Shown here: one piece after another, positions 19,444 through 27,800 of the stretch
Numbering within the stretch: the first letter of the stretch is position 1
How the letters are laid out: each line of letters begins with the position of its first letter
DNA from: Polyangiaceae bacterium
GTDB taxonomy: Bacteria > Myxococcota_A > Polyangia > Polyangiales > Polyangiaceae
DNA: 52,313 bases
Reading direction: 5' to 3'
Assembly (NCBI GenBank): GCA_020849655.1
Contig: JADLFU010000150.1
Coordinates: 1 to 52,313 of the forward strand
Translations under genes and position numbers: made by a program
The notes under the pieces: generated by a model
Databases searched by the model: none
What the model was told of the DNA's origin: nothing
The model's input: only the letters and a program-made list of their open reading frames with translations

Positions 19444-21498
19444 TCAGCGCGCCGGCCACGCGAAGGCGACGCCGCCCGCGTGGAACGTCAGCGCCCGCGC
19501 TCCGTCCGGTGAGAGCAGCGGCGCGGCGACGACGGGTGCCGGCAGTCCGCGCTCGACCAGGACGTGACCGTCAGTCGCGTCGAGCACGACCAACCGCTTC
19601 TCTTTCGCGCACGCGATCCGCGCGACCTCCGGCGCGGTCGCCCGCCACAGGCAGGGCTCGGGGCCGAGGGGCCGCGCCTCGCCGGTCGACAGCGAGACGA
19701 TCGCCGGGCGCTCGCCCCCGAGCAGCACGCGATCCGCGCCGAGCGCCTGCGCGGCCGCCCACCCCGCGCCCTCCGGCGCCGAGAGCTTGCGCTGCAGCTC
19801 GCGATCGGCGACCCGGAACACGTACGCGACGCCCGCGACGACGACCAGGTGAGCGCCGTCAGCGGAGAAGGTGATCGCCCTCACGCGCTCGCGCCACGGC
19901 TCGTCCACGAACGCGCGCGGCACCGACAGCGGCGTCTGCTCCCCCGACGCCGGATCGACGAGGGCGACCCGGTCCGCCGCGGCGCCGCTGGTGGCGATGG
20001 CGATCCGCCCGCTCGTCGGCGCGACCGCGAGGGCGAGGATCTCCGTCTTCGCCTTCGTGACCGTGCGGAGCGTCGCGGGCCGGCCCATCGGGACGGCGTA
20101 CAGCGTCGAGCCCTGGGTCAGCCAGAGCGTGTCGCCGCGCGGCGAGAAGGCGATCTGCCCCGAGCTCTGGAGCGGCGCGAACCCGAGGTGCTTGCCCACG
20201 CGCGCGTCCCACAGCCGCAGACCGTCCTCCGCCACGGTCGCGAGCAGCTTGCCGTCGGGGGAGAGCGTCGCCTCTCGCGGCGCCCTCGCGTGTCCGGGAG
20301 GGCCCTCGTCGATCACGCCCTTCTCCGGGCTGACGAGCAGCGTCTGCCCGCGCTGCGCGGCGAGGCGCGATCCGCCGGAGGAGAGCGCGATCACGCTCGC
20401 GTCGACGTCGATCCTGTCGAGCTCCTTGCCCTCGGCGCTCTGGATCGTGAGGTCGTGCCGCGCGAGCGCCGCGAGCTTGCCGTCGTCGGAGAGCGCGCCC
20501 GCGCGCGGCGCCGTCGTGCGCGCGTCGAACTCCGCGATCGAGCTTCCGGTCCTCACGTCGATCGAGATCGTGCGCCCGTCCCGCCAGAGCAGCAGCGCCC
20601 GCCCGTCGTCGGACACCGCGAGCCAGCGCTCGGGCTCATCCGGATTGGTCGAGGAGCGCCGGAGCGCCGCGCCCGACTTCACGTCCCACGCGGTCGCGCC
20701 TTCGGTGGGAGATGCGCCGCCCGAGAAGAGCGGGATCGACGCGAACACCGCGGTCGAGTCGTGGGTCAAGAGCGTCGCGCCGCTCCGCGCGAGCCCCAGC
20801 ACCGTCAACGACGGGCCGTACAGCGCGGCCATGCCCTTCACCTTCGAGGGCAGCGGCGGGGACCTCATCGTCCGCCGGAGCGCGCCGGTGTCTCCGTCGA
20901 ACACGAACACCCCGTCGCTCGTCTCGGCGACGACCACGCGGGCCCCGTCGCTGACGAACACGGCGCGCACCCGCGGCGTCACCTCGCGCGGCTTCCCACG
21001 CACGACCTCGTGGCGCGTCGGCAACGTGAGCTTGCGCCGCACCACGGCATCGGCGACGCCGACCAGCTGCAGATCGCTCGTCACGAGCACCGAGAGATCA
21101 GGCGACACCGCGCCCCCTGCCGGCGACGGGTGCGCGCGCCGCACGCGCCCGCTCGCGATCTCGCGCAGCTCGAGCCGACCCTCGTCGTGATCGGCGACGA
21201 GGGCGACGCCGGCCGCGTCGAACAGGAGCTGCGCTTGCGGGGCGTGCACGCGGTACCGATCGCTCCCGAACCGCGCGAGCGCGACGGGAGGCAGCGGCGC
21301 GCCGAGCGTGTCGACGCCGGCCGGCAGGCGCGGCTCCTCCTCGGCCGGCGGCGGCGCGGCGGACGCGACGGGCGGGGGCTCGGCCGAAGCGCTCGGCGCC
21401 ACGCGCTCGATCGGCGTCGTCGCGCTCGGGGCGGGCAGGGGCGGCGACGGCGCGCCGCACGCGGAGAGCGACAGCGCGAGCAGGCACGCGCGTCTCAC
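19444..21498 (-). CDS. Beta-propeller (WD40/YVTN-like) repeat lipoprotein
   Basis: A 684-residue lipoprotein with signal VRRACLLALSLSAC (lipobox LSAC) and a Pro/Ser-rich linker to about residue 70. The rest consists of repeated blade-like units of about 40 residues: hydrophobic strand, S(D/P)DG(K/A) turn, then LAV/LW strands. Examples are LSPDGKLLATVAEDGLRLWDA, VSDDGRALLLWRDG and FSADGAHLVVVAGVAYVF. This is the signature of a WD40/YVTN-type propeller, a protein-binding platform outside the cytoplasm. The GTG start overlaps the stop of the M20 peptidase gene by four bases (GTGA), so the two are co-translated. A longer start at 21549 adds only Arg-rich sequence without a signal peptide. Confidence 0.82.
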   Translation of the reverse strand: MRRACLLALSLSACGAPSPPLPAPSATTPIERVAPSASAEPPPVASAAPPPAEEEPRLPAGVDTLGAPLPPVALARFGSDRYRVHAPQAQLLFDAAGVALVADHDEGRLELREIASGRVRRAHPSPAGGAVSPDLSVLVTSDLQLVGVADAVVRRKLTLPTRHEVVRGKPREVTPRVRAVFVSDGARVVVAETSDGVFVFDGDTGALRRTMRSPPLPSKVKGMAALYGPSLTVLGLARSGATLLTHDSTAVFASIPLFSGGASPTEGATAWDVKSGAALRRSSTNPDEPERWLAVSDDGRALLLWRDGRTISIDVRTGSSIAEFDARTTAPRAGALSDDGKLAALARHDLTIQSAEGKELDRIDVDASVIALSSGGSRLAAQRGQTLLVSPEKGVIDEGPPGHARAPREATLSPDGKLLATVAEDGLRLWDARVGKHLGFAPLQSSGQIAFSPRGDTLWLTQGSTLYAVPMGRPATLRTVTKAKTEILALAVAPTSGRIAIATSGAAADRVALVDPASGEQTPLSVPRAFVDEPWRERVRAITFSADGAHLVVVAGVAYVFRVADRELQRKLSAPEGAGWAAAQALGADRVLLGGERPAIVSLSTGEARPLGPEPCLWRATAPEVARIACAKEKRLVVLDATDGHVLVERGLPAPVVAAPLLSPDGARALTFHAGGVAFAWPAR

Positions 21499-22841
21499 GT
21501 CGCCGCCGTGAAATCGCGCACGAGCTCGAACAGCACGCGCTGGCCCCACAGGTAGCCGTCCTTCGGGATGCGCTCGTCGTGACCGTGGTACATGCCGGTG
21601 AAGTTCAGCTCCGGCCCGAGCTTCACGGGGGAGAACCCGTAGCAGGTCGCGCCGAGCCGCGCGTACGCGAACGAGTCGGTGAACCCTGGGATCATGTACG
21701 GCACCGCGACGCCGTCGGGATCGTGCCGCGCGAGCGTCGATCGAATCTTCTCGTAGAGCGGCGTGTCGGTGCCGAACGTCGTCCCGTCGTGCCGGTCGAG
21801 CACGTTGATGCGCACGTCGTCCCCGACGACCGCCTGCACCTCGCGCAAGAAATCAGCGATCGCCGTGCCCGGCAGCACCCGCCCGTCGATCTGCGCGCGC
21901 GCCTCGCTCGGGATCACGTTCACCTTCTTGCCGGCCGAGAGCACCGTCGGTGACGTCGTGTTGCGCAGCATCGCGTTGATGCCGATCGCGCGGTCGACGT
22001 CCTTCTTCTCCATCAGCCCGAGCAGGTGCCCCGCGAGCCGAGGCTCGAGCAGGAGCGGCATCACCTTGTTCTGCGGGAAGGGCGCGCCCGCCGCGAGCGT
22101 CCGCAGGAACCCCTCGACGACAGGCAGGTTCTTCTGCGGCAGCCGCGTCGCGCCGAGGCGCTCGATCGCGCGCGCGAGCCGCACGACGGCGTTGTCGGGG
22201 CGCGGCATCGAGCCGTGGCCGGGGCTGCCCTCCGCGATGAGCTCGAACCAGCAGATGCCCTTCTCCGCCACCTGCACCGGGTAGAAGCGGCGCTTGCCCA
22301 TGTGCAGCGTGTGGCCGCCGACCTCGTTCAGGACGTACTCGGCGCGCACGAGCTCGGGGTGCTCCTCGACCAGATAGAGCGCGCCCTCGCGCGAGCCCGC
22401 CTCCTCATCGGCGACGCCCGCGAAGATCACGTCGCGCTCGAGCGCGGCGCCCGTGCGCTTCAGCAGCACGAGCGTCATCAGCCCCATCGCGACCATGTTC
22501 TTCATGTCGATCGCGCCGCGGCCCCAGATGCACCCGTCGTGCTCCTCCGCGCCGAACGGATCGTGCCGCCACTTGTCGCGGTCGACCGGCACGACGTCGA
22601 GGTGGCCGTTGAGCAGCAGCGGCGCGCGCTTGCCGTTGCCCCGCAGCCTCGCGACGACCGACGTGCGCGTCGGCGCGCGCTCGACCAGCTGGTGCTCGAT
22701 CCCCTCGCGCGCGAGCACCCCCGCGATGAGCTCGGCCGCGGGCCGCTCGTTGCCGGGAGGGTTCACCGTCTCGATCCGCAGCAGCGATTTGAACAGCTCC
22801 ACGGACTCCGCGCCGACGCGCGCCCAGTCGATCTCGGCCAT
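21495..22841 (-). CDS. M20-family zinc metallopeptidase / amidohydrolase
   Basis: A 448-residue cytoplasmic M20/M28-fold enzyme, likely a dipeptidase, carboxypeptidase or N-acyl amino-acid deacylase. Metal-binding and catalytic residues are visible: His80 and Asp82 (LNGHLDVVPVD), bridging Asp112 (GRGAIDMKNM), Glu146-Glu147 (GVADEEAGS), and the C-terminal His in MYHGHDERIPKD. The dimerisation domain starts at GICWFELIAEGSPGHGSMP. ATG at 22841 gives the standard N-terminus (about 20 residues before FKSLLRIETVNPPGNE). It is divergent from the ribbon-helix-helix gene across 60 bp. Confidence 0.93.
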   Translation of the reverse strand: MAEIDWARVGAESVELFKSLLRIETVNPPGNERPAAELIAGVLAREGIEHQLVERAPTRTSVVARLRGNGKRAPLLLNGHLDVVPVDRDKWRHDPFGAEEHDGCIWGRGAIDMKNMVAMGLMTLVLLKRTGAALERDVIFAGVADEEAGSREGALYLVEEHPELVRAEYVLNEVGGHTLHMGKRRFYPVQVAEKGICWFELIAEGSPGHGSMPRPDNAVVRLARAIERLGATRLPQKNLPVVEGFLRTLAAGAPFPQNKVMPLLLEPRLAGHLLGLMEKKDVDRAIGINAMLRNTTSPTVLSAGKKVNVIPSEARAQIDGRVLPGTAIADFLREVQAVVGDDVRINVLDRHDGTTFGTDTPLYEKIRSTLARHDPDGVAVPYMIPGFTDSFAYARLGATCYGFSPVKLGPELNFTGMYHGHDERIPKDGYLWGQRVLFELVRDFTAAT

Positions 22842-22894
22842 CGCCCGCACCCTACCGAAAAATCTCGCCTCCCGCCCTTGACGACTTACGTCGT

Positions 22895-22910
22895 GTGATA
22901 CATGTATCAC
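22895..22910. promoter_or_regulatory. Perfect 16-bp palindrome over the start of the RHH gene
   Basis: GTGATACATGTATCAC is a perfect palindrome whose centre falls in the ATG at 22902. A second dyad, ACGAC-TTAC-GTCGT (22881-22894), and a TTGACG hexamer (22878-22883) lie just upstream. Ribbon-helix-helix proteins normally bind such palindromes in their own promoters, so autorepression is likely. If TTGACG is the -35, transcription would start near 22913, making the in-frame GTG at 22914 a possible leaderless start. Confidence 0.55.
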
Positions 22911-23411
22911 GGCGTGACACGGAAGCCGCCCGCGAAGCCCGACGAGGACGACGACGACGCGTCCCCGGACACCCCTCGGAAGGAGCGCGTGCTGCACACG
23001 CGCGTGCCGGCGGTGCTCGAGGAGGAGCTGAAGCGCTTCGCGAAGAACCTCCGCGTGCCGGTGTCCAACGTGGTCCGAGCCATCCTCGAGGACGCCCTGA
23101 AGATGGCCGATCGCGCGACCGGCTCGGTCGAAGACCGGCTGAACGACGCGGTCGCGGTCGTGCGCAGCGAGCGCGAGACCATCCAGTCGAAGCTGAAGCG
23201 CCTCGATCCGCTCGATGACGTGCTCGCGTTCCAGCCGCTCGTCGTCGCGCTGCCGACCGAGTGCACCGCCTGCCAGGGCTCGCTGCGCCGCGGCGAGAGC
23301 GGCTGGCTCGGCATGACGACCGACCCCTCGCGCCGCGTGATCGTGTGCGGCGCGTGCCTCCCGAAACCCGACCCAGACCCAACCCACACCGAGAAGGAGC
23401 CAACCCCATGA
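22902..23411 (+). CDS. Ribbon-helix-helix DNA-binding protein with a zinc-ribbon-like tail
   Basis: A 169-residue protein. An acidic N-terminus (KPDEDDDDASPD) precedes a ribbon-helix-helix domain at about 28-68 (VLHTRVPAVLEEELKRFAKN, VPVSNVVRAILEDAL). A helical middle part follows. The tail has two CxxC pairs (CTAC and CGAC, about 29 residues apart) that could bind one zinc ion. RHH proteins are usually dimeric repressors; the C-terminal ribbon may be a sensor or oligomerisation site. I know no name for this combination. The TGA overlaps the ATG of the small downstream gene, and a perfect palindrome covers the proposed start. An in-frame GTG at 22914 is the alternative start. Confidence 0.82.
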   Translation: MYHGVTRKPPAKPDEDDDDASPDTPRKERVLHTRVPAVLEEELKRFAKNLRVPVSNVVRAILEDALKMADRATGSVEDRLNDAVAVVRSERETIQSKLKRLDPLDDVLAFQPLVVALPTECTACQGSLRRGESGWLGMTTDPSRRVIVCGACLPKPDPDPTHTEKEPTP

Positions 23412-23635
23412 CCATCGAGACCACCACCCCCACGCCCGCCCCCGAGACCAGCGCCAGCCCCTCGACCGAGAAGCTCGTCCACGATCTGTTCGGCGTCGGC
23501 GCGCTCTGGGCGTCGCACGGCCTGACCATCGCGCGCTCGTCGCTCGAGGCGGGCTCCGAGACGCTGAAGCGCACCGCGAGCCTGCTCGGCGGCATCGCCG
23601 ACAGCTTCGACGAGCGCGCGAAGAAGGATCGCTGA
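23408..23635 (+). CDS. Small amphipathic helical protein, possibly phasin-like
   Basis: A 75-residue protein with a Thr/Pro-rich N-terminus and one long amphipathic helix (about 22-70, LVHDLFGVGALWASHGLTIA and onward). It has no signal peptide or cysteine. Size and character recall small phasin-like surface proteins of PHA granules, but I cannot assign a family. A strong AAGGAG ribosome-binding site precedes the ATG, which overlaps the stop of the RHH gene by four bases. This tight pairing suggests that the RHH protein regulates or is regulated by this product. Confidence 0.75.
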   Translation: MTIETTTPTPAPETSASPSTEKLVHDLFGVGALWASHGLTIARSSLEAGSETLKRTASLLGGIADSFDERAKKDR

Positions 23636-23728
23636 CCCGAGCTTCACCGCGGCGCAGGCCTCCGCCGCGCGCTCCCTTCGTGTGAGGGGCGCGAACCGAG
23701 GTCGGACGGGGCAGGGGAAGGAGACCTG

Positions 23729-23857
23729 ATGTCCGGTACCGCACGCGACCCTCATGGCGCGCCGTCGGAGCTGGGGAGCTTTGTGCTCGCCGTCCTCGCG
23801 ATCCTGGCGCTCACCGGCACGATGTGGATCGAGTGGATCCGCTCGACCGGCCGGTGA
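23729..23857 (+). CDS. 42-residue single-pass membrane microprotein
   Basis: A short reading frame with a strong ribosome-binding site (GAAGGAGA, six bases before ATG). It encodes a polar N-terminus (MSGTARDPHGAPSELG), one membrane-spanning segment of about 22 residues (SFVLAVLAILALTGTMWIEW) and a basic tail ending STGR. The positive residues after the helix suggest a cytoplasmic C-terminus. Codon use matches neighbouring genes (G/C in nearly all third positions). Small proteins of this shape often belong to oxidase or other membrane complexes, but no partner is visible. Confidence 0.6.
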   Translation: MSGTARDPHGAPSELGSFVLAVLAILALTGTMWIEWIRSTGR

Positions 23858-23911
23858 GCGCCGACGTCACGCTTGACCCCGAAGGCCGCCTCGCCGATGA
23901 GGCGCGCCCTC

Positions 23912-24844
23912 ATGTCATCGCTCCCCATCCTGATCGTCGGCTCGATGGCGTTCGACGATCTCGAGCTGCCGACGGGATCCTTCAAGGACGTCGTCGGCGG
24001 CTCGGCGACGTACGGCGCCTACGCCGCGACCAGCTTCGCGCCGGTGCGCCTCGTCGCCGTCGTCGGCGACGATTTCCCGGCCGCGGAGCTGTCCTCGCTG
24101 GGGGCGCGCGGCGCCGACGCGGCGGGCGTCGAGCGCGCGAAGGGCAAGACGTTCCGCTGGGCGGGGCGCTACAGCCAGAACCTCTCGTCCCGCGAGACGC
24201 TCGACACCCAGCTCAACGTCTTCGCGGATTTCTCGCCGAAGATCCCCGCAGAGTTCCAGGACAGCCCGCTCGTCCTGCTCGGCAACATCCACCCGGCGCT
24301 GCAGGTGCGGGTGCTCGATCAGGTGTCGCGCCCGAAGCTCGTCGTCGCGGACACGATGAATTTCTGGATCGAGGGCGAGCCCGCGGCGCTCGCGGCGATG
24401 ATGAAGCGCGTCGATCTCCTCGTCATCAACGAGGAGGAGGTGCGCCAGCTGTCGGGCGAGCACAACATCGCTCGGGCGGCCGCCGGCGTGCTGAAGATGG
24501 GCCCGAAGCAGCTCATCGTGAAGCGCGGCGAGTACGGCGCGCTGCTGTTCGACGCGAGCGGCGCGTTCTTCGCGCCGGCGTACCCGCTCGAGGACGTCGT
24601 CGATCCGACGGGCGCGGGCGACAGCTTCGCCGGCGGCCTGCTCGGCTACCTCGCGGAGAAGGGCGACGTCTCGCCGCTCGCGCTCCGCAAGGCCATCATG
24701 GTCGCGTCGGCGTGCGCGTCGTTCTGCGTGGAGGCCGTCGGCCCCGCGCGCCTGGCGGGGCTGCGCCGCGACGAGATCGCGACACGGCTCGACGCTTTCC
24801 GTAAGCTCCAAGATTTCGGCGGCGGCCCGCTGCCGTTACGCTAG
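23912..24844 (+). CDS. PfkB-family sugar/nucleoside kinase
   Basis: A 310-residue ribokinase-like kinase. The N-terminal strand (PILIVGSMAFDDLELPTG) and the di-Gly (VVGGSATYGAYAATSF) bind the substrate. The family signature DPTGAGDSFAGGLLGYL near residue 230 supplies the anion hole and catalytic Asp. Substrate cannot be set; adenosine, ribose and fructose kinases share this pattern. Start choice: ATG at 23912 matches the family N-terminus; ATG 23897 and TTG 23873 are longer in-frame options. A good ribosome-binding site is lacking at all three. Confidence 0.9.
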   Translation: MSSLPILIVGSMAFDDLELPTGSFKDVVGGSATYGAYAATSFAPVRLVAVVGDDFPAAELSSLGARGADAAGVERAKGKTFRWAGRYSQNLSSRETLDTQLNVFADFSPKIPAEFQDSPLVLLGNIHPALQVRVLDQVSRPKLVVADTMNFWIEGEPAALAAMMKRVDLLVINEEEVRQLSGEHNIARAAAGVLKMGPKQLIVKRGEYGALLFDASGAFFAPAYPLEDVVDPTGAGDSFAGGLLGYLAEKGDVSPLALRKAIMVASACASFCVEAVGPARLAGLRRDEIATRLDAFRKLQDFGGGPLPLR

Positions 24845-24880
24845 GCCATCCTTCTGCTCGTCCTCACCCAGGAGATCTTC

Positions 24881-27800
24881 ATGCGCTCTTCCCGTCCGAT
24901 CGCCGTCGCCCTCACCTTCCTCGCGGCCACCGCCGCCTACGCCTGCAGCTCCGAGAAGAGCGACGAGGGGGCCTCGGTCACGCCCGCCCCGGCCAACCTC
25001 GGCGGCTGCTACCCCACCGATCCGAAGTGCACCATCGCCGGCTCGAAGTGCCAGGCCCTGATCGACAACTCCGCGTCGAACAAGAAGACCCTGCGCATCA
25101 GCCAGCTGAAGGTCAGCAAGCCCGCCGCGCTCGCGTCGACGACCATCAACTTCACGATCATCGGGCCGGCCGTCACCATCCAGGACAACGACGCGTGCCA
25201 CCTCCGCCCCGGCCTGAAGGCGGGCACGTTCAACTGGCTGATGGAGTTCGATCTCACCGACCCGGCGAAGGCCACGCTCCGCACCGGCGGCGCCCGCCCC
25301 GTGAAGGACGTCTCGGCCGGCTACTGCTTCCTCACCGACTCGATCGGCGGCAGCTCGCTCGCCCCGCAGACCATCCCGATCGTCTACGACAAGGCCACCG
25401 GCGCGTTCTCGACCGGCGAGGGCAAGGCGCTGACGGTGCCGATCTTCCTCGACCAGGAGGCGAAGACCACGCCGATCCTCCTGCCGCTCCAGGGCGTGAA
25501 GATCACGAACGGCAAGCTCACCGAGAACGGCAACTGCATCGGGCGGTTCCGCGGCGACGTCGGCGAGCTCGACTCGGCCTGCCAGACGCTCTCCAGCGAT
25601 CCGACCGATCCGCAGGCGTTCCAGTTCGAGAAGGGCGCCGACCTCGAGGGCTACATCACCGCCGAGGAGGCCGACAAGGTCAAGATCGTCGATCTGAGCC
25701 AGTCGCTCTGCTCGTTCCTCTCGAACGTCCGCGAGCCGTGCGTCGAGGACTCGTCGTTCAAGTGCTGCCGCCGCGGCGCCGACGGCAAGGTCGACCTCTC
25801 GTCCGCGTCGGGCAAGCCCGACTTCTCGTCGACCGGCCAGAAGGCGTGCAGCGGCACGCCCGACTGCGACGCGTACCTGCTCGGCACCGAGCTGTCCGCC
25901 GCGGCGGTCAAGATCAACGACACGTGTAATTTACCGGCACTTTCGCGCTGTTGGCGCTTGCTTCGACCGTGGGCCGCCGCGTACCTTGAGGGTGCGGCGG
26001 CTCTCGCCATTTTTCGACCGGAGGTCTCGATGGCTCGCTTGATCAAGAAGATCGTCTTCACTTCGCTGTTTGGCCTGGTCGCCTGCGGGGGCGGGGGAGG
26101 CGGCTGCAACTCGGGGTGCGCGGGCGTCGCGCCCTTGCCGAACGGCTTCCCGGCGGCGGAGCGCATCGACAACTCAGCGTCGCTCCGGCTCACCGACAAG
26201 GGCTTCGCCTTCCTCTCGGCGAACCTCGGCACGATCGCGGGGCCGCTCGTGGGTGGCAGCAACTCGAGCGGCGTGCTCGAGTTCCCGATCGCGGGCAGCG
26301 GCCCGATGGACCTCGGCGGCATCGGCAAGGCCTGCCCGAACGGCTCGGTGGCGACGGCGTCTCCTCCGGAGTGCATCATCGAGATCGGGCTCGCGAAGTC
26401 GAAGCTCGTGCTCGGCAGCGGCGCGCCGCACAACCTCAAGGTCGGCGGCACGATCCCGATCCGCGCGCAGCGCATCCCGGTCACGGCGGCCGGCTTCGAT
26501 CTCCGGGCGTCGCTCGGCAACGCGGGCTGCTCGGGCGGCGTGAATTTCGCCGACGTCGAGATCGACGCCGACATCTCCGTCGAGACCGACAAGGATCCCA
26601 GCCACGGCGCGGCGACGGGCCTCTCGAAGATCAAGATCCTGAAGCTCGATCCGAAGCTGAAGCAGGAGCAGGTCCAGCTCTGCGCGGACTGCACGAACAT
26701 CCTCTGCACCGGCATCCTGAACCCCATCCTCGGCGGGCTGAAGAACGCCCTCTTCGGCACGCTGGTCGACCAGATCAAGAAGCCGCTGAACGACCAGCTC
26801 GCGACGGCGCTCTGCTCGAAGGGCTCGACCGACGATCCGGCGACGGCGTGCCCCGCGGGCTCGGCCCCCGAGGACCCGAAGGACCCGAAGAACAGCAACT
26901 GCGTGTACCCCGACAAGAGCTGCGTCGGCCCGTCGCTCGGGATGGACGGCCACTTCGATCTCGGCGCGGCGCTCGCGAGCGTGTCGCCCACGACGAAGGG
27001 CGGGCTCGACTTCCAGTTCGCGCTCGGCGGCCTCGGCACGAACCCCGACGCGCCGTCGCTCACCTACGGCGATCTGAACCCGGTCGACAAGGGCGCGACG
27101 CTGTCGCTCGTCGGCGGCGCCATCCCCAGCCCGAAGGGCACCTGCATCGTGCCGGTCGACCTCGCGAAGCCGACGGGCATCCCGACGCCGGACGAGCTGC
27201 TCGGCAACTCCGTCTCCGGCTGGCCCGCCGGGCTCGACGGCCCGCACTTCGGCCTCGGCCTCAGCGAGGCGTACACGAACTACGCGCTCGGCGGCGTGTA
27301 CAACTCGGGCGCGCTCTGCATCCAGATCACGACCGAGAACGTCGCCATGCTCGACGCCGGCAAGATCTCGCTGCTCGCGCCGTCGATGAAGACCCTGCAG
27401 TGGCAGAAGCAGAACCAGCAGGTCGGCATCGTCATCCGCCCGCAGGAGCCGCCGAAGGCCGCGTTCGGGAACGGCACGAACCTCACGACCGACGCGAACA
27501 TCATGGTCGACCTGAACAAGTTCGCGCTCGACATCTACGTGTTCAGCTCCGACAGGTTCATCCGCGCGTTCACGGTCACGCTCGACATGACCATCCCGCT
27601 GAACCTCGACGTCGGCGCGGACGGCAAGCTCACGCCGATGCTCGACAAGATCAACGTCAAGAGCGCGACGGTGACGAACAACCAGTTCCTCGCCGAGAAG
27701 CCCGAGACCATCGGGACCGGCTTCAAGGAGCTGCTCGCGGGCCTCGCGGGGCAGTTCCTCGGCGGCATCAACCCGATCGATCTCGGCAGCCTCACCGCGA

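Noticed and set aside
24881-25929. Calling module 1 a clean separate gene ending at the TAA at 25927-25929
   Set aside because: That TAA is not in the frame of module 1 in the sequence as given. Using it would require an unseen indel, so it is reported only as a hypothesis.
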